From: Bilophila wadsworthia ATCC 49260
Lineage (GTDB): Bacteria; Desulfobacterota; Desulfovibrionia; Desulfovibrionales; Desulfovibrionaceae
Reading direction: 5' to 3'
Assembly: GCF_000701705.1 (NCBI RefSeq)
Contig: NZ_JNJP01000094.1
Coordinates: 1 to 12,903, forward strand
Length of the DNA: 12,903 bases
The position numbers and the translations under genes were made by a program. The notes below the pieces were generated by a model, which worked only from the letters and a program-made list of their open reading frames with translations, searched no databases and had not been told where the DNA came from. Of this stretch, positions 12,607 to 12,903 are shown piece after piece; position 1 is the first letter of the stretch, and each line of letters starts with the position of its first letter.

Positions 12607-12903
12607 TTGGGGAGGGGAAGGGGAAACTTTCTCTAGAAAGTTTCCCCTTCCCCTCCCCAAACCCCACCCCATCCTCTTCAAAGATTTTCGTAAGGGTCAA
12701 CGGCGTGGCGGGCGGCTTGTACGGCTGGCCCTTGGCATTCGTCTCCCGGTGACTTACTAAAAGAAGAGAAAAAGTTTTTTCCAAATCCGTAGAAAAGAAA
12801 ATGCCTTTTTTCCAACTCCGTGCGCCCACCAAACTGTTTCAGGGAAAGTTGCGGAGAGGGATTCGATAAGGTCGAAAGTCTTTGGAGGATGAGGGGAGGG
12901 GGC
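12607..12903 (+). repeat. Copy 3 of the dispersed hairpin element (right hairpin beyond window)
   Basis: The left hairpin is a perfect 26-bp stem (12607-12632 with 12635-12660) with core AAACTTTCT/AGAAAGTTT. The inverted repeats are CAAAGATTTT (12679-12688, two changes from copy 2) and AAAGTCTTTG (12875-12884). The right-end G-rich run (12885-12903) would be the first part of the second hairpin. Orientation is the same as copy 2. The interior is longer (206 bp between outer ends of the inverted repeats, against 163). This is because of an AT-rich insert with a 16-nt near-perfect direct repeat (12775-12790 and 12806-12821). No gene is seen from 12598 to the window end. Confidence 0.75.

Noticed and set aside
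12476..12832. Minus-strand 118-codon frame across copy 3
   Set aside because: The translation (Gly/Lys/Phe/Ser-rich) is simply the hairpin repeat read as protein. The same kind of peptide appears at the other copies, so it is repeat sequence and not a gene.

Overview
The window is GC-rich (judged by eye, near 60 %) bacterial chromosome. Gene content, codon use and intergenic style fit a member of the Desulfovibrionaceae (Desulfovibrio/Bilophila type). That placement is an inference from the genes and the G/C-palindromic spacers, not from a marker comparison.

Layout. The left part (291-5785) is all on the minus strand. It holds lepA (elongation factor 4) and a four-gene polar amino acid ABC transporter, read as binding protein (5785-5033), permease (4644-3955), ATPase (3943-3077) and second permease (3073-2399). 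A hairpin terminator/attenuator follows the binding-protein gene, with a 388-nt gap before the first permease. From 6278 to 12597 everything is on the plus strand: speA (arginine decarboxylase, GTG start), a carboxynorspermidine synthase (saccharopine-dehydrogenase-like), nspC (carboxynorspermidine/carboxyspermidine decarboxylase), a TtcA-like tRNA thiolation protein and a hexapeptide-repeat acyltransferase. The last three overlap at their stop/start codons and form one translational unit.

How the genes work together. SpeA makes agmatine from arginine. The synthase and NspC are the two dedicated steps of the alternative, aspartate-semialdehyde-dependent spermidine route, which needs no S-adenosylmethionine decarboxylase. 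The enzymes that turn agmatine into putrescine are not in the window. The transporter is divergent from speA across a shared 492-bp spacer, so it may import the arginine (or a related amino acid) used by the pathway. The substrate cannot be read from the sequence.

The least explained structure is a dispersed intergenic element. It has long, nearly perfect hairpins (about 25-27 bp) with a conserved core but differing arms that stay complementary. Inside these lie short inverted repeats (CAAAGACTTT / AAAGTCTTTG) and a roughly 80-nt conserved interior. One complete copy (9640-9946) separates the two spermidine genes. A second same-orientation copy (12607 to the window end) follows the acyltransferase. 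A single end lies at the left edge of the window. The complete copy ends 22 nt before the nspC start codon, which has no visible Shine-Dalgarno sequence. A second class of short GC palindromes sits at 2140-2396 and 8206-8396.
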